DNA from: Paenibacillus sp. MZ04-78.2
GTDB lineage: Bacteria; Bacillota; Bacilli; Paenibacillales; NBRC-103111
Direction: 5' to 3'
Assembly: GCF_024213375.1 (NCBI RefSeq)
Contig: NZ_JANAVJ010000009.1
Location: 93,735-157,734, forward strand
DNA length: 64,000 nt
Of the stretch, positions 33,244 to 44,139 are shown piece by piece (the stretch's first letter is position 1; each line of letters opens with the position of its first letter). The notes under the pieces were generated by a model. It saw nothing but the letters and a program-made list of their open reading frames with translations, was not told the DNA's origin and did no database searches. Made by a program: the position numbers and the translations under genes.

Positions 33244-35472
33244 GTCGGCGCCGGACAAGACGAAATGAATACCGTTGTCCTTGGCATTCGCGAATAGCCG
33301 CACGGGGAGCCGCTCCTCCCCATGCTGCCGAAGCGCCAGCAGCCACGTCCGGTTGAACGTCCGGCCGAACGTGCTGTGCACGATGACATGCCACTGCTTC
33401 ATCTCGTCCCGGAACCGCTCGATGACGATGCGGCGGTGCGTCGGTACCGCCGACACGGCCTTCTGCGACCGGACCAGCGCGATCAGCTCGCCCGCAGCTC
33501 CGGCGTCCAGCCCATAATCCCGGATCAGCCAGTCCAGCGTGCTGTGCGGCTCCTCCCGTTCCAGCCGACGCTCCAAGTCGTCCATGAACTTCCCGATGTC
33601 CCGCGACAGTTCATACGTGCGGCCCTGCCCTTCGCCCCGCCAAAACGGAATTTCGCTGAACCGGTTGCCCGCTTCGACGACGTATACCCGGTCGTTTTTG
33701 ATCGATTGAATTTTCCAGGACGACGTTCCGAGCTGAAACACGTCGCCGACCCGGCTTTCGTGAATATATTCCTCGTCCAGCTCGCCGATGTGCACGCGGC
33801 TGTCCGCATGATGCACCGGGTAGGCGCTGCTCTGGGGAATCGTGCCGGCTCCCATAATGGCGGCCATGGCCGTTACCCCGCGGCGGGACAGTACGCCTGT
33901 ATCACGGTTCCAGTCCAGAAGAGGACGAACGAACGGATAGTACCCGGACAGCACCTGCAGCACGTCCAACAGCCGCTCGCGCGGAAAATCCCGGTACCCG
34001 TAGCTGCCGGCCAGCACGCGGGCCAGCTCGTCGATCGTCCAGTCGCCCCCCGCCACCATCGCCACAATTTGCTGGCACAAAACGTCCAGCGACTGCACCG
34101 GGATGCGGATTTCCTCGATGTCGCGCTCCAGCACGCGGCGGGCCAGCACCGCGCATTCCGGCAATTGGCCGCGGCTGCGCGCCAGAATAACGCCCCGGCT
34201 GACGCTGCCGACGCTGTGTCCGGCCCGGCCGATGCGCTGAATTCCCGCGGCCGCGCTCTTCGGCGAGTCGATCTGCACCACCAGATCGATATGGCCGACG
34301 TCGATGCCCAGCTCCAGTGAAGACGTGGCCACGAGGCAGCGAAGCTCGCCCGCCTTGAGCGCGCGCTCCACCTCAAGCCGTTGCTCCCGGGAGACGCTGC
34401 CGTGGTGCGAGCGGGCCATTTCGTAGCCAACATGGTCGTTCAACCGCAGCGTCAGCCGCTCGCAAAGCCGACGGTTGTTGGTGAAAATCAGCACGGATCT
34501 GCTTACGTCCATGAGCTTCACGAGGCGTTCGGTGACCGGTCCCCAGACGGCCTCCTGCTTGTCCTGCGTAATGAACGTTTGCTCCGGCATCGTGACGACA
34601 AGCTGAAGCGCTTTGTGCATCCGGCTCTCCACGATGTTCACCGTACGAGGCCGCATAGGGACGTCCGCAATCGTTTCATTACCGGCTTCTACGTCCATAC
34701 CCGCCGCCCCACTATCATCCGATCCCGCAGCTTTTCCGGCTTGAGCTTTATCCGACCCGCTATCCTCTGCTCCCGCTTCTCCGTTCGCGTCCCCCGTCTC
34801 CGAGGGTTCCCAGCCTCCAAGAAAACGAGCGACCCGCTCGATCGGCTTCTGCGTCGCCGATACGCCGATGCGCTGCGGAGAACGTCCGCACCAAGCGACG
34901 AGACGCTCGAGCGTTACCGACAAGTGCAGCCCTCTGGCTCCCTCAGCCAAGTCGTGAATCTCGTCAACAATGACATGGCCAACGGTCCGCAGCATGTCTC
35001 TGCCTTTCAGAGACGTCAGCAAAATATACAGCGACTCGGGTGTCGTCACGAGCACGTCCGGCGGCTGCCGCAGCATCGACGCGCGGGTGCTCTGCGTCGT
35101 GTCGCCCGTACGGACGCCGACGGTCAGTCCGGGCCACGGCAAGCCCGTCTCCGCCGCCGTCCGCTCCAATTGATCGATAAAGCCGACAACGTGATGGTGA
35201 ATATCGTTGTTCAGCGCCTTCAGCGGTGTGACGTACAGCAGCTTTACTCCTCGGACCGGTCCGTCCGCGGCCTTGCCGGTCACGATCCGGTCCAGGCAGG
35301 GCAGCAGCGCCGCAAGCGTCTTGCCCGAGCCTGTCGGCGCGGCGATTAAAGTATGAGCGCCCGAGCCGATCGACTCCCACGCCCGCAGTTGCACCTCCGT
35401 CGGCTCCCCGAACGTCTGACCGAACCAGGCGGTCAGCAGCGGATGAAACCCGATTGGCGACTCCGCATCCAT
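33236..35472 (-). pseudogene. Lhr-type DEAD/DEAH helicase gene, N-terminal part
   Basis: About 745 codons from the ATG at 35472 (AAGGGG upstream) to the frameshift. All motor motifs are present: Walker A APTGSGKTLAALLP, DEIHDLAEG, SATQKPIE, SSLELGIDVG and QRIGRAGHS, then the start of the Lhr core. Lhr-type proteins are large (~1500 aa) 3'-5' helicases involved in DNA repair; undisturbed, this one would be ~1530 aa. The motor domain could still be made as a truncated protein with an out-of-frame tail that runs to 33124. Confidence 0.82.
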
Positions 35473-35659
35473 GTTCGTTTCCCCTTCTTCCCCTAAGCTT
35501 CTTTCAAACATAGTTGTTCGATATCGGTATCATACCAAAAACCAGGCATCGGCACATCCGAGCGAATTCCGTCTTCCCCCGCCGTCCGGGCCGCGGCCTT
35601 CCATTGACACATTTGAAACTGGGTGCTACGATTCATTCGACTAAATTAAATCTAACCTA

Positions 35660-36285
35660 TTCACACTGTAACTTCCCTCCGAAAGAAGTCTCCCACTTCT
35701 AAATCTTGCGAAGCTTGATGAAAGCGGGAGATGAATTTCGGCAGGCGAAGCCTAAAGTCTTTTTTATTGCCACATTTTCTATGATGGGATATAATCAGTC
35801 TTATATAAAAGAAAGGTTGTTATATCAATGAGATTAGATAACAATAATCATTCGGTATTCTCTCTGCATTATCATCTTGTTTTGGTTGTGAGATATCGTA
35901 AAAAAGTGATGGATGATACCCTATCTGACTATGCGAAAGAAATGTTTGTTCGATTAGGTGAAAACTATAATATATCCTTAGTCGAATGGAATCGTGATAT
36001 GGACCATGTGCATATTTTGTTCAAAGCACACCCGAACACCGAATTGTCCAAATTCATCAATGCTTATAAAAGTGCAAGCTCAAGGCTGATAAAAAAAGAG
36101 TTTCCACAAGTGAGAGAGAAGCTTTGGAAAGAATACTTTTGGTCAAGAAGTTTTTGCTTGCTTACAACGGATGGCGCACCTCTTGAAATGATAAAGAAAT
36201 ATATCGAAAATCAGGGGATGAAGTGAGGGGATTACCTTAGAAGCCCCCACCCCTAAGCGAAGCGCAGGTGGCGGGAGTTCACATA
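35660..36285 (+). mobile_element. IS200/IS605-type element carrying tnpA only
   Basis: Boundaries approximate. An AT-rich island between the helicase gene and marR. The left end has subterminal hairpin sequences (GAAGTCTCCCACTTC; GCGGGAGATG). The right end has a CCCCCACC..GGTGGCGGG stem (36244-36274) followed by AGTTCAC, the usual terminal hairpin layout of this family. No tnpB. Such elements move as single strands and leave no target duplication. Confidence 0.7.
35828..36226 (+). CDS. tnpA: IS200/IS605 TnpA (Y1 HUH transposase)
   Basis: 132 aa. HUH motif DHVHILF at ~residues 59-65 binds the metal; the catalytic tyrosine is in KKYIENQG near the C-terminus. FSLHYHLVLVVRYRKK is the family's N-terminal signature. 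Full length for the family. Base composition far more AT-rich than the flanking genes, indicating recent arrival. It lies just upstream of a MarR gene and could supply it with transcription. Confidence 0.92.
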   Translation: MRLDNNNHSVFSLHYHLVLVVRYRKKVMDDTLSDYAKEMFVRLGENYNISLVEWNRDMDHVHILFKAHPNTELSKFINAYKSASSRLIKKEFPQVREKLWKEYFWSRSFCLLTTDGAPLEMIKKYIENQGMK

Positions 36286-36314
36286 TCGGATTATCGAACG
36301 AGGAGTTGAAAAGC

Positions 36315-36749
36315 ATGGCTGATCCTATGGATCATGCGATCGAGCGGTTTGAAAAAGCATTTTTTACCATGTTCCAAAAAATCGGACCCGGATTGGCGCT
36401 GCCTTCCGATCTGAATTTGACGGGGCCGCAGATCTTGATGCTGTACACGATCGTCAAATGCGAGCCGTGCCAGGTCGGCCGGCTGGCCCAACGGATGGAA
36501 GTGACGCCGAGCGCGATTACCGTCATGATCGACCGTCTGGTGCAGAACGGGTTCGTACACCGGAAGCACGACGAGAACGACAGGCGCGTCGTGCTTCTGG
36601 AAGCGACTGAGCAGGCGCGCGAGGCGCTGCTCCGTATCCGGGCGCTCCGCTCGGAAGTGATCAACAACTACTTGTCCTATCTGGACCCGCACGAATTGGA
36701 GCCGTTCCTGCAAAGCTTCGAGAAAATCGCCCATAAAATGTCCGAATAA
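36315..36749 (+). CDS. MarR-family transcriptional regulator
   Basis: 144 aa from the ATG at 36315, with GAGGAG nine bases upstream. Winged helix: CQVGRLAQRMEVTPSAITVMIDRL and the wing HDENDRRVVLLEATEQ, with the DRR signature. It faces the DHA2-type exporter gene and shares a terminator region with it; MarR proteins beside MFS exporters commonly repress them. Its natural promoter region has been split from it by the IS200 element. Confidence 0.88.
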   Translation: MADPMDHAIERFEKAFFTMFQKIGPGLALPSDLNLTGPQILMLYTIVKCEPCQVGRLAQRMEVTPSAITVMIDRLVQNGFVHRKHDENDRRVVLLEATEQAREALLRIRALRSEVINNYLSYLDPHELEPFLQSFEKIAHKMSE

Positions 36750-36759
36750 AACATAGAAG

Positions 36760-36835
36760 GGACCGCCCCAGTGAGCCGCCCCCAATGGTTAGACACAGTC
36801 TAACAACATTGGAGGTGAGCTCATCGGAGCGGTCC
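36760..36835. terminator. Long imperfect hairpin between convergent marR and MFS genes
   Basis: The two 35-38-base arms pair along most of their length: GGACCGC/GCGGTCC outside, TGAGC/GCTCA, CCAATG/CATTGG and TTAGAC/GTCTAA at the tip around ACA. CTCTTT follows on the plus strand. Works as a bidirectional terminator; size and symmetry also fit a MITE-like repeat. Confidence 0.65.
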
Positions 36836-36881
36836 TCTTTATGATTTTTACGTTTAAAAATTCGGGTTTGAGTTATCAATC

Positions 36882-38456
<1,575 letters not shown>

Positions 38457-38471
38457 TTACCTGAGTGTATT

Positions 38472-38515
38472 TTTAGCGCTAAATTAAATTATATTCGATT
38501 TTAAGTAAGCGACAA
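38472..38515 (-). promoter_or_regulatory. Promoter and palindromic operator of the MFS exporter
   Basis: Minus-strand -35 TTGTCG (38515-38510), 16-bp spacer, TATAAT (38493-38488), then the 12-bp perfect palindrome TTTAGCGCTAAA (38483-38472) at the expected start site, well placed for a repressor. Confidence 0.55.
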
Positions 38516-38682
38516 GGGCAAGTGTGATTTTTTTCTCTGGGGCGCAGTTTGCCCTAATCTTTTAAGTATCATATAATGGAGTAAGTCAAGAAATTGTATT
38601 TATCCTAAATAAATTATTGATAAAATTTTCTTATTTTGAGAATGCTATTGAAAGCGTTCACGCCCCGGTGAGGAGGAACGAT

Positions 38683-39585
38683 GTGAATCTCAATCAGTTG
38701 GAAACGCTCATTACGATATCCAAGACCATGAGCTTCCGCAAAGCGGGCGAAATTTTGAATCTGACCCAGCCGGCCGTCTCAGCACAAATTAAAAGTCTGG
38801 AAGACGAATTCAAAACGGTGCTGATCGACCGCAACCAGCCGGTTACGCTGACCGACAGCGGCCAAGTGTTTCTTGAGCATGCGGAGATCATTTTACAGAC
38901 GGTCGAAGATTTGAAGCAGCGGCTTTCGGATTTGAACCAAACACCACAAGGACATATTCACCTCGGAACGACGACTTCGATCGCGATCCAAATTTTGCCG
39001 AGGGTGCTGTCTTATTTTCAGAACCAGTTCCCCTTGATCAAAACGACCATCCATTCGATGACCACCTCGCAAATCATGCACAGCGTCGAGAACGGAACGA
39101 TCGATATCGGCATCACCTACCTGTTCGACAAGCATCCCGCACTCGAAAGCTCCGTGCTTTATTACGATACGTTCGAGTTGGTCGTCGCTCCCGATCATCC
39201 GCTTGCGCGTTTCGCGCATGTGCCGATCGAGCGGCTTCACGAGCTGCCGCTGATTATGCTGTCTCCAGAAACAGCGGGACGGAGGTTCGTGGATCAAATT
39301 CTGAAGCAGTTGTACATCACCCCGCAGGTCGTGATGGAGCTGTCCAGCAGCGAGGAAGTGAAGCGGATGGTGGAGCTGAATCTCGGGGCGGCGATCATCT
39401 CGAAGATGTCGATCCAAAGCGAGCTGCGCCTCGGGACGCTCAAGATGATCAAAGTGAACGAGCTTGAGATCAGCCACCCGGTCGGGGTGGTGTACAAGTC
39501 GGGACGCTATCTGAGCTCGGCGCTGCATCAGTTTCTGGAGGATTTGAAGGGCATGCAGGAAATTCAATTCATAGGTTCGGAGTGA
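38683..39585 (+). CDS. LysR-family transcriptional regulator
   Basis: 300 aa from the GTG at 38683, with AGGAGG six bases upstream. N-terminal helix-turn-helix (MSFRKAGEILNLTQPAVSAQIKSLE, with the family's QPAVS) and a periplasmic-binding-like effector domain. It resembles the CysL/YwfK group but the effector is unknown. Divergent from the MFS exporter; followed after nine bases by hisJ, so probably cotranscribed with it. Confidence 0.9.
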   Translation: MNLNQLETLITISKTMSFRKAGEILNLTQPAVSAQIKSLEDEFKTVLIDRNQPVTLTDSGQVFLEHAEIILQTVEDLKQRLSDLNQTPQGHIHLGTTTSIAIQILPRVLSYFQNQFPLIKTTIHSMTTSQIMHSVENGTIDIGITYLFDKHPALESSVLYYDTFELVVAPDHPLARFAHVPIERLHELPLIMLSPETAGRRFVDQILKQLYITPQVVMELSSSEEVKRMVELNLGAAIISKMSIQSELRLGTLKMIKVNELEISHPVGVVYKSGRYLSSALHQFLEDLKGMQEIQFIGSE

Positions 39586-39594
39586 GGGAACGCC

Positions 39595-40401
39595 ATGAAA
39601 TTCGATTTGCATACGCATCACGAACGGTGCGGTCACGCGACCGGAACGATCCGCGATTATATCGAAGCGGGGATCAAAAACGGCCTGCAAGTCATCGGAA
39701 TTTCCGATCACTCGCCGTACTTTGCAAGCAGCGTGGATCGGGAGCAGCCCGGCATCGCGATGGCGAAGAGTGAGTTCGCCCGTTACGTGGACGAAGTGCT
39801 GAAGCTGAAGGAAGAGTACCGCGGACGTATCGACGTTCTGCTGGGAGTCGAGTCGGACTTCTTCCCCGAGGTGACGGACGTGTACCGCAAAGTGTACGAG
39901 CAATATCCGTTCGACTATATCATCGGATCGGTGCATTTGTCGGGCGGCGTCAGCATCTTCAATCGGAAGCGGTGGAACGGACTGACGGACCGCCAGAAGG
40001 TGGAGCAGAAGGAGCTGTACTACGATCTGATCGATCAGTCCGCGCGCAGCGGCATGTTCCAGATTCTCGGCCACATCGACGCCATGCGCGGCTTCTACCC
40101 GGCCTTCTCCGATATCCAGACCGACGCGATAGACCGCACGCTGCAGACCATCGCGAAGTACGACATCGCGATCGAGATCAACACGTCCGGCAAAACGAAG
40201 GATTGCGGCGGCTGGTACCCGATCGATGAGATTCTGGAGCGAGCGCTTCACTTCGGCGTCCAGGTTTCGTTCGGCTCGGACGCGCATGTCCCTTCCCGGG
40301 TTGGCGACGACTGGGATGAAGTGGCGGCAAGGCTGAAAGAAATCGGATTCCGCGAATGGGTGTACTACAAGGAAAAACAAAAGCAGGTCGTCCCTTTATA
40401 G
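39595..40401 (+). CDS. hisJ: Histidinol-phosphatase (PHP family)
   Basis: 268 aa. PHP metal-binding motifs in order: FDLHTHHERCGH, GISDHSPYF, GVESDFFP, IGSVH, LGHIDAMR and FGSDAH. It dephosphorylates histidinol phosphate in histidine synthesis (B. subtilis HisJ type, ~268 aa). It lies nine bases after the LysR stop; no other his genes are near. A terminator follows. Confidence 0.88.
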   Translation: MKFDLHTHHERCGHATGTIRDYIEAGIKNGLQVIGISDHSPYFASSVDREQPGIAMAKSEFARYVDEVLKLKEEYRGRIDVLLGVESDFFPEVTDVYRKVYEQYPFDYIIGSVHLSGGVSIFNRKRWNGLTDRQKVEQKELYYDLIDQSARSGMFQILGHIDAMRGFYPAFSDIQTDAIDRTLQTIAKYDIAIEINTSGKTKDCGGWYPIDEILERALHFGVQVSFGSDAHVPSRVGDDWDEVAARLKEIGFREWVYYKEKQKQVVPL

Positions 40402-40414
40402 AACAAGGGCAAAA

Positions 40415-40463
40415 AAATATCCGGCAAATTCTCCGAGGTCCGAGGAATTTGAGCCGGATATTT
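40415..40463. terminator. Bidirectional terminator between hisJ and the glycine-rich gene
   Basis: AAATATCCGGC (40415-40425) is perfectly inverted at 40453-40463; on the minus strand seven T follow, on the plus strand TGTGCTTTG. Confidence 0.82.
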
Positions 40464-40488
40464 GTGCTTTGACGGCCGCTAGGCCGCG

Positions 40489-41010
40489 CTATCTTGTCGT
40501 CCGCTTGGGTCCCGCGGCTCGCGCGGAATTCACAAGCGCCCGGGAACGAGACTTGTGTACGGCCCTAGCCGGAAGCCTGAGGCTCTTGACCTTCGCCCCG
40601 CCTCCGAACAAACCACCCAAGCCCCCGAAGCTGCCGAACAGTTTGAAGATCGGGCCGATCTGCTTTGCGATGGTGAATACCTTCTGCACCTTCCCCATGG
40701 TGGAAATGATGCCGTCGAGACCTCCGATCGAATTGAAGAACGAGAGGAAGCCCCCGCCGCTACCGGCGGCTCCGGCCACTTCCGCAGCTCCTACGCCGCC
40801 ACCGGGTACGCCGCTTACGGTACGTCCAATGCTGGAGAAGCCACCTAGCCCCCCGCCGATGCCGAACGGGCTGAACAGCCCCCGCACCTGTGCCGTATTC
40901 ATATGGGGAGCGGAATGCGGACGCAGCGGGCAGGAAGCGCCTCGTTTTGTCGATTTGGCTGTACGGGCCGAAGCTCGTTTTGGAGCAGCACCATGCTTTT
41001 TATTGTTCAT
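40489..41010 (-). CDS. Glycine-rich YqfQ/VrrA-like protein
   Basis: 173 aa, strongly basic ends and a Gly/Phe-rich centre (FSPFGIGGGLGGF, GGLGGLFGGGA) around an amphipathic helix (ISTMGKVQKVFTIAKQIGPIFKLF). This layout resembles YqfQ/VrrA, a spore-associated family, but the match is by pattern only. AAGGGA upstream of the ATG. Basic Arg/Lys/Ser tail (HKSRSRALVNSARAAGPKRTTR-type) might bind nucleic acid or coat polymer. Confidence 0.6.
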   Translation of the reverse strand: MNNKKHGAAPKRASARTAKSTKRGASCPLRPHSAPHMNTAQVRGLFSPFGIGGGLGGFSSIGRTVSGVPGGGVGAAEVAGAAGSGGGFLSFFNSIGGLDGIISTMGKVQKVFTIAKQIGPIFKLFGSFGGLGGLFGGGAKVKSLRLPARAVHKSRSRALVNSARAAGPKRTTR

Positions 41011-41180
41011 TCGTCGATCCCTTCCTTAGCTGAGAAACTGAATCCGACTTGTCTGATATTTCAGCGTATGTCGGTCTGCCCTTCCGCGTATGGGTAAGTG
41101 GACCGCTCGAAAGAAAATGGGTGTATAAAGACCCGCTTCTGTACGGCGGCCAATTGTGTGATATACTCAATGAAAATAGG

Positions 41181-41200
41181 TACATGCAAAAAAGCTTGTA
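41181..41200 (+). promoter_or_regulatory. Candidate HxlR operator
   Basis: TACATGC-N6-GCTTGTA, a 7+7 inverted repeat with one mismatch, 34 bp before the hxlR-type start codon. Confidence 0.35.
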
Positions 41201-41233
41201 GTATCCATTTATATACCGAAAGGAAATGAGCGA

Positions 41234-41614
41234 ATGAGTAAGAAGGTTAGCGCTGACTGTATTGTTGCCAGTAGAGAAGGGTGCCCTGTCGAGTTTACGC
41301 TGGATGTCATCGGAGGCAAATGGAAGGGCGTGCTGCTCTATCATCTGATCGACGGAACGAAACGTTTCAACGAATTCCGCCGTATCTGCCCGGCCATTAC
41401 TCAAAGGATGCTGACCCTGCAGCTTCGGGAACTGGAAGGGGACGGCATCGTGCATCGCGAAGTTTACCAGCAGGTTCCGCCCAAAGTGGAATATTCGCTC
41501 ACTGAGTTCGGCCGGACGCTGGAACCGATCATTTTGCAAATGAAGCAGTGGGGCGAAGCGTACCGTGACCGGATGAACGGTGCGGCCAAAGCCGTGGCTG
41601 CAAAGCAAGAATAA
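41234..41614 (+). CDS. HxlR-family transcriptional regulator
   Basis: 126 aa with AAAGGAAATG before the start. CPVEFTLDVIGGKWKGVLLYHL is the HxlR signature, with a conserved Cys that in some members senses thiol stress. The winged helix continues through ITQRMLTLQLRELEGDG and VPPKVEYSLTEFG. No obvious divergent target gene; autoregulation through the upstream palindrome is plausible. Confidence 0.9.
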   Translation: MSKKVSADCIVASREGCPVEFTLDVIGGKWKGVLLYHLIDGTKRFNEFRRICPAITQRMLTLQLRELEGDGIVHREVYQQVPPKVEYSLTEFGRTLEPIILQMKQWGEAYRDRMNGAAKAVAAKQE

Positions 41615-41747
41615 ACTAAAGGAAAATAATTTCGGATCATGACGAAAGGCTACTTATTTTCCTTTTCGATATCAGACAAGATAGTTGCAACCAGAGCTGA
41701 AACATTTTTCCACATCCTAGCGTCTTCTTACTGAAGATATTCTTAGT

Positions 41748-42026
41748 TTGGAGGCGATGGGTATCGTATATGAAAGGTATACCGAGGGCATTTCTTTAAC
41801 CGGAGATATGAAGAAAGATATTGAACGTTTTTTTGTGAATCATGATGAGCATGGAACCTATCGGCATACCGTTTCCGTTGCCAATGAAGCCGTTCGAATA
41901 GCAACCAGGTTTGACCTGGATACCGAACTCGCTGCCCAAGCCGCTTTTCTTCATGATATAAGCAACGTAATTTCTAAAACTACTTATTTTCAGATACGAA
42001 CAAATAGGGGACGAAAATTCGTTTAG
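41748..42026 (+). pseudogene. Truncated HD-domain phosphohydrolase fragment
   Basis: Opens with an HD-domain start (GTYRHTVSVANEAVRIATRF ... AAQAAFLHDISNVI), keeping the first His and the HD pair, then runs into unrelated sequence (TTYFQIRTNRGRKFV) and stops. Intact relatives are over 180 aa. The break coincides with the edge of an AT-rich region full of transposase remains. The sequence 42027-42230 holds further broken frames and no gene. Confidence 0.6.
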
Positions 42027-42234
42027 GGCCCGGATAGTAGGTGCCCCCAAATTTATACCAAGAGGATGAATCGATGCAAATTAAGCAGATGACCAACAAG
42101 TAGCTCGTTGAAGAACTATCGGCTATATACAGTGGTAATGGAAGCTACCCACGTTAATGGTCCTAATTGTCGAAAAAAAACTCATGCCAAATATAGATTA
42201 GCGGCACTTAGTTTTTATAACGTTTAAAACAAGT

Positions 42235-42268
42235 AAGAAGCCCTTGTATAGTTCACAATGGCTTCTTA
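42235..42268 (-). terminator. Weak terminator after the secreted protein gene
   Basis: AAGAAGCC (42235-42242) is inverted as GGCTTCTT (42260-42267) with a 17-base loop; the T-tract is poor. Confidence 0.4.
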
Positions 42269-42300
42269 TTGTTCGAGCATCAAGAAATCAGTTGCTAGAT

Positions 42301-43269
42301 TTATTGGCCGATTGTCCAGTAATATAACCAGTTGTGTTTCATACCCCATGTACTATCCCAGCTAATGCTAGCCGATGCAAGAGCTGCTCTCACCAAGCTA
42401 CTGGAGTATGGATGTGCATATCCTGCAGCAAAAGCCCCTGTCTCGCCATAATGCCTTGTAGGAATTCTCACGGACTCATTTAGGTATCCTTCTTGAAGAC
42501 CGTCTACATAAAGCAAATCGATATCACCGAAAGTGGCATAAGCTGAAGGATAACTCATACTCATTTGATAGTTTGAAATAATATTTGATGGGCTAGCCCA
42601 TGTGTGTCGGCTCATATTTGTTTGGTAACGCGTCGAGTGGCTTTGGTAGGAATGTGCAATAGTATCGGTAAATGCAACGCCCGGTCGACCATTCCATACA
42701 TATCTGGTAACCATTCGATACTCGTATTCAGCGCCGTTAGAAGTAAGCCCTTGAAAGACAACCCAGGAGTTAGCAGAGAATATGCCGTCTGTAACGCTAC
42801 TCATAGTTGAAATTTCACTCGAGTTTGCTTGGGCTTGCTTTGTTTCGGAATTAATTAATGTATTAATTTCAGACCCATTATTGCTGGTAAATTCGTGATT
42901 AGTGCCATCTTTATCAGTATAAATCTTTGTCTTTTTGACAGAAGTATCAACTTTATAGCCGCCGATAGAAAGGAACTGATCTTTCAATATCGAGGACATT
43001 CCAGCAATGTCTTCTTGTGTAAATTTCATTTCAAGCAAAATCTTATTTTTTTGTTGATCGCTCAATTTGCTATAGTCTTTTACTTTTTCAATTCTTCCAT
43101 CATCAAATTGATAAATTGATAGTTCTTTATCCATCTTAATTTCATTCTTTTTTAAATCTTTCTGTTGATCGTTGCCAGCAGCCATCGCAGGAAGGGCGAA
43201 GCCAACTAACAAAGCCATGCTGAGAACAAACAAACTAATTTTCCTCATCAACAATACCACTTTTTTCAC
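42301..43269 (-). CDS. Secreted protein of unknown function
   Basis: 322 aa from the GTG at 43269 (GGAGG seven bases upstream). Sec signal peptide (ISLFVLSMALLVGFALPAMAA) with AMA cleavage site. The mature region starts acidic/lysine-rich (~residues 32-140) and ends in an aromatic, Ser/Tyr/Trp-rich domain (NSWVVFQGL, YRMVTRYVWNGRPG, HYGETGAFAAGYAHPY). No catalytic motif recognised. AT-rich relative to the rest, in the transposon-scarred zone, so probably acquired. Confidence 0.65.
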   Translation of the reverse strand: MKKVVLLMRKISLFVLSMALLVGFALPAMAAGNDQQKDLKKNEIKMDKELSIYQFDDGRIEKVKDYSKLSDQQKNKILLEMKFTQEDIAGMSSILKDQFLSIGGYKVDTSVKKTKIYTDKDGTNHEFTSNNGSEINTLINSETKQAQANSSEISTMSSVTDGIFSANSWVVFQGLTSNGAEYEYRMVTRYVWNGRPGVAFTDTIAHSYQSHSTRYQTNMSRHTWASPSNIISNYQMSMSYPSAYATFGDIDLLYVDGLQEGYLNESVRIPTRHYGETGAFAAGYAHPYSSSLVRAALASASISWDSTWGMKHNWLYYWTIGQ

Positions 43270-43405
43270 TTAAATTCCTCCATTTCTTTTTTTTTCAACA
43301 TTATGGTAACATATGTAGTGAATATATTTCAATCCTTTTTTGTATAAAATAATAATGTTTATAGTAATATTTATAAAATAACTTTTCTGGAAGAGGCGTT
43401 TGATT

Positions 43406-43687
43406 ATGAATTTAAGAAGATTTTTGTTTGCTTTGGCGTTAGTTTCTATATTAGTTGGAATGTATTTCGCGTTTGAAAAACGGTACACCGGAGAGTTGAT
43501 CACTGTAACTGAAGTAAATGCGAAAGAAGGTTATTTCAGGTGTTATGATGATTTGGGGAATTATAAGGATATTAAAGGGGGATCAAAAGTTATAGAATCG
43601 GTAAAGGTTAACAATAAGTATTTTATTAATTATACAAGTGATATTTTTGGTAGAAATGTTCTCGAGAAGTTTGAACTTATACCTTGA
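43406..43687 (+). CDS. Small membrane-anchored protein of unknown function
   Basis: 93 aa from the ATG at 43406 (GGAAGAGG upstream). One N-terminal membrane segment (FLFALALVSILVGMYFAF) and a short outside domain (VTEVNAKEGYFRCYDDLGN) suggestive of a small beta barrel. AT-rich, with codon use like its secreted-protein neighbour. Confidence 0.55.
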   Translation: MNLRRFLFALALVSILVGMYFAFEKRYTGELITVTEVNAKEGYFRCYDDLGNYKDIKGGSKVIESVKVNNKYFINYTSDIFGRNVLEKFELIP

Positions 43688-44045
43688 TAGATTCGGGGTA
43701 TAGCATTGTTCAGGTCGTTCTCCATTCAGGATCTGATCATGGACGGTGAATCGACCAAAGCGTCCGGGAGGACCTTTATTTCCAAAAGAGAACTGTTAAT
43801 CCAGATTTTAAGATTTCACTCAGAGAAAGTCCAAGACGAGTTTCCAGTATCAAACCTCACTATACGGATGAGTTCTACGGTAGCTATTTCGTTGATGCCA
43901 TACGGATTTGCGCACCGATTCTCAACTATCCACTACGGACGTTATGACCTATCTAGTTGTCTCTCAAATCTAATAGTATAGATAGGATAGATATGTATAG
44001 GAGTAATACCAAAAGAGGTATCCATAGATGGTACAAGAACTTACT
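43688..44045. other. Gene-free stretch left of the IS630 element
   Basis: 358 bp with short open frames only. One (about 43800-43950) reads coherently for some 45 codons (PHYTDEFYGSYFVDAIRICA) between stops and may be a gene remnant of unknown kind; nothing else recognised. Confidence 0.35.
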
Positions 44046-44139
44046 ATATAAGTTGAACTAAAGATCTTAGAAAACTATGGTAAGGAAAATCATACCTACT
44101 TGTCGAATAAGTAATGAAACATGAACAGACAGGCAGGGA

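Noticed and set aside
38893..40380. 495-codon minus-strand frame
   Set aside because: Covers LysR and hisJ antisense; both plus-strand genes have clear motifs and start signals.
43270..43503. 77-codon minus-strand frame
   Set aside because: Antisense to the small membrane protein, without a ribosome binding site; AT-rich chance frame.
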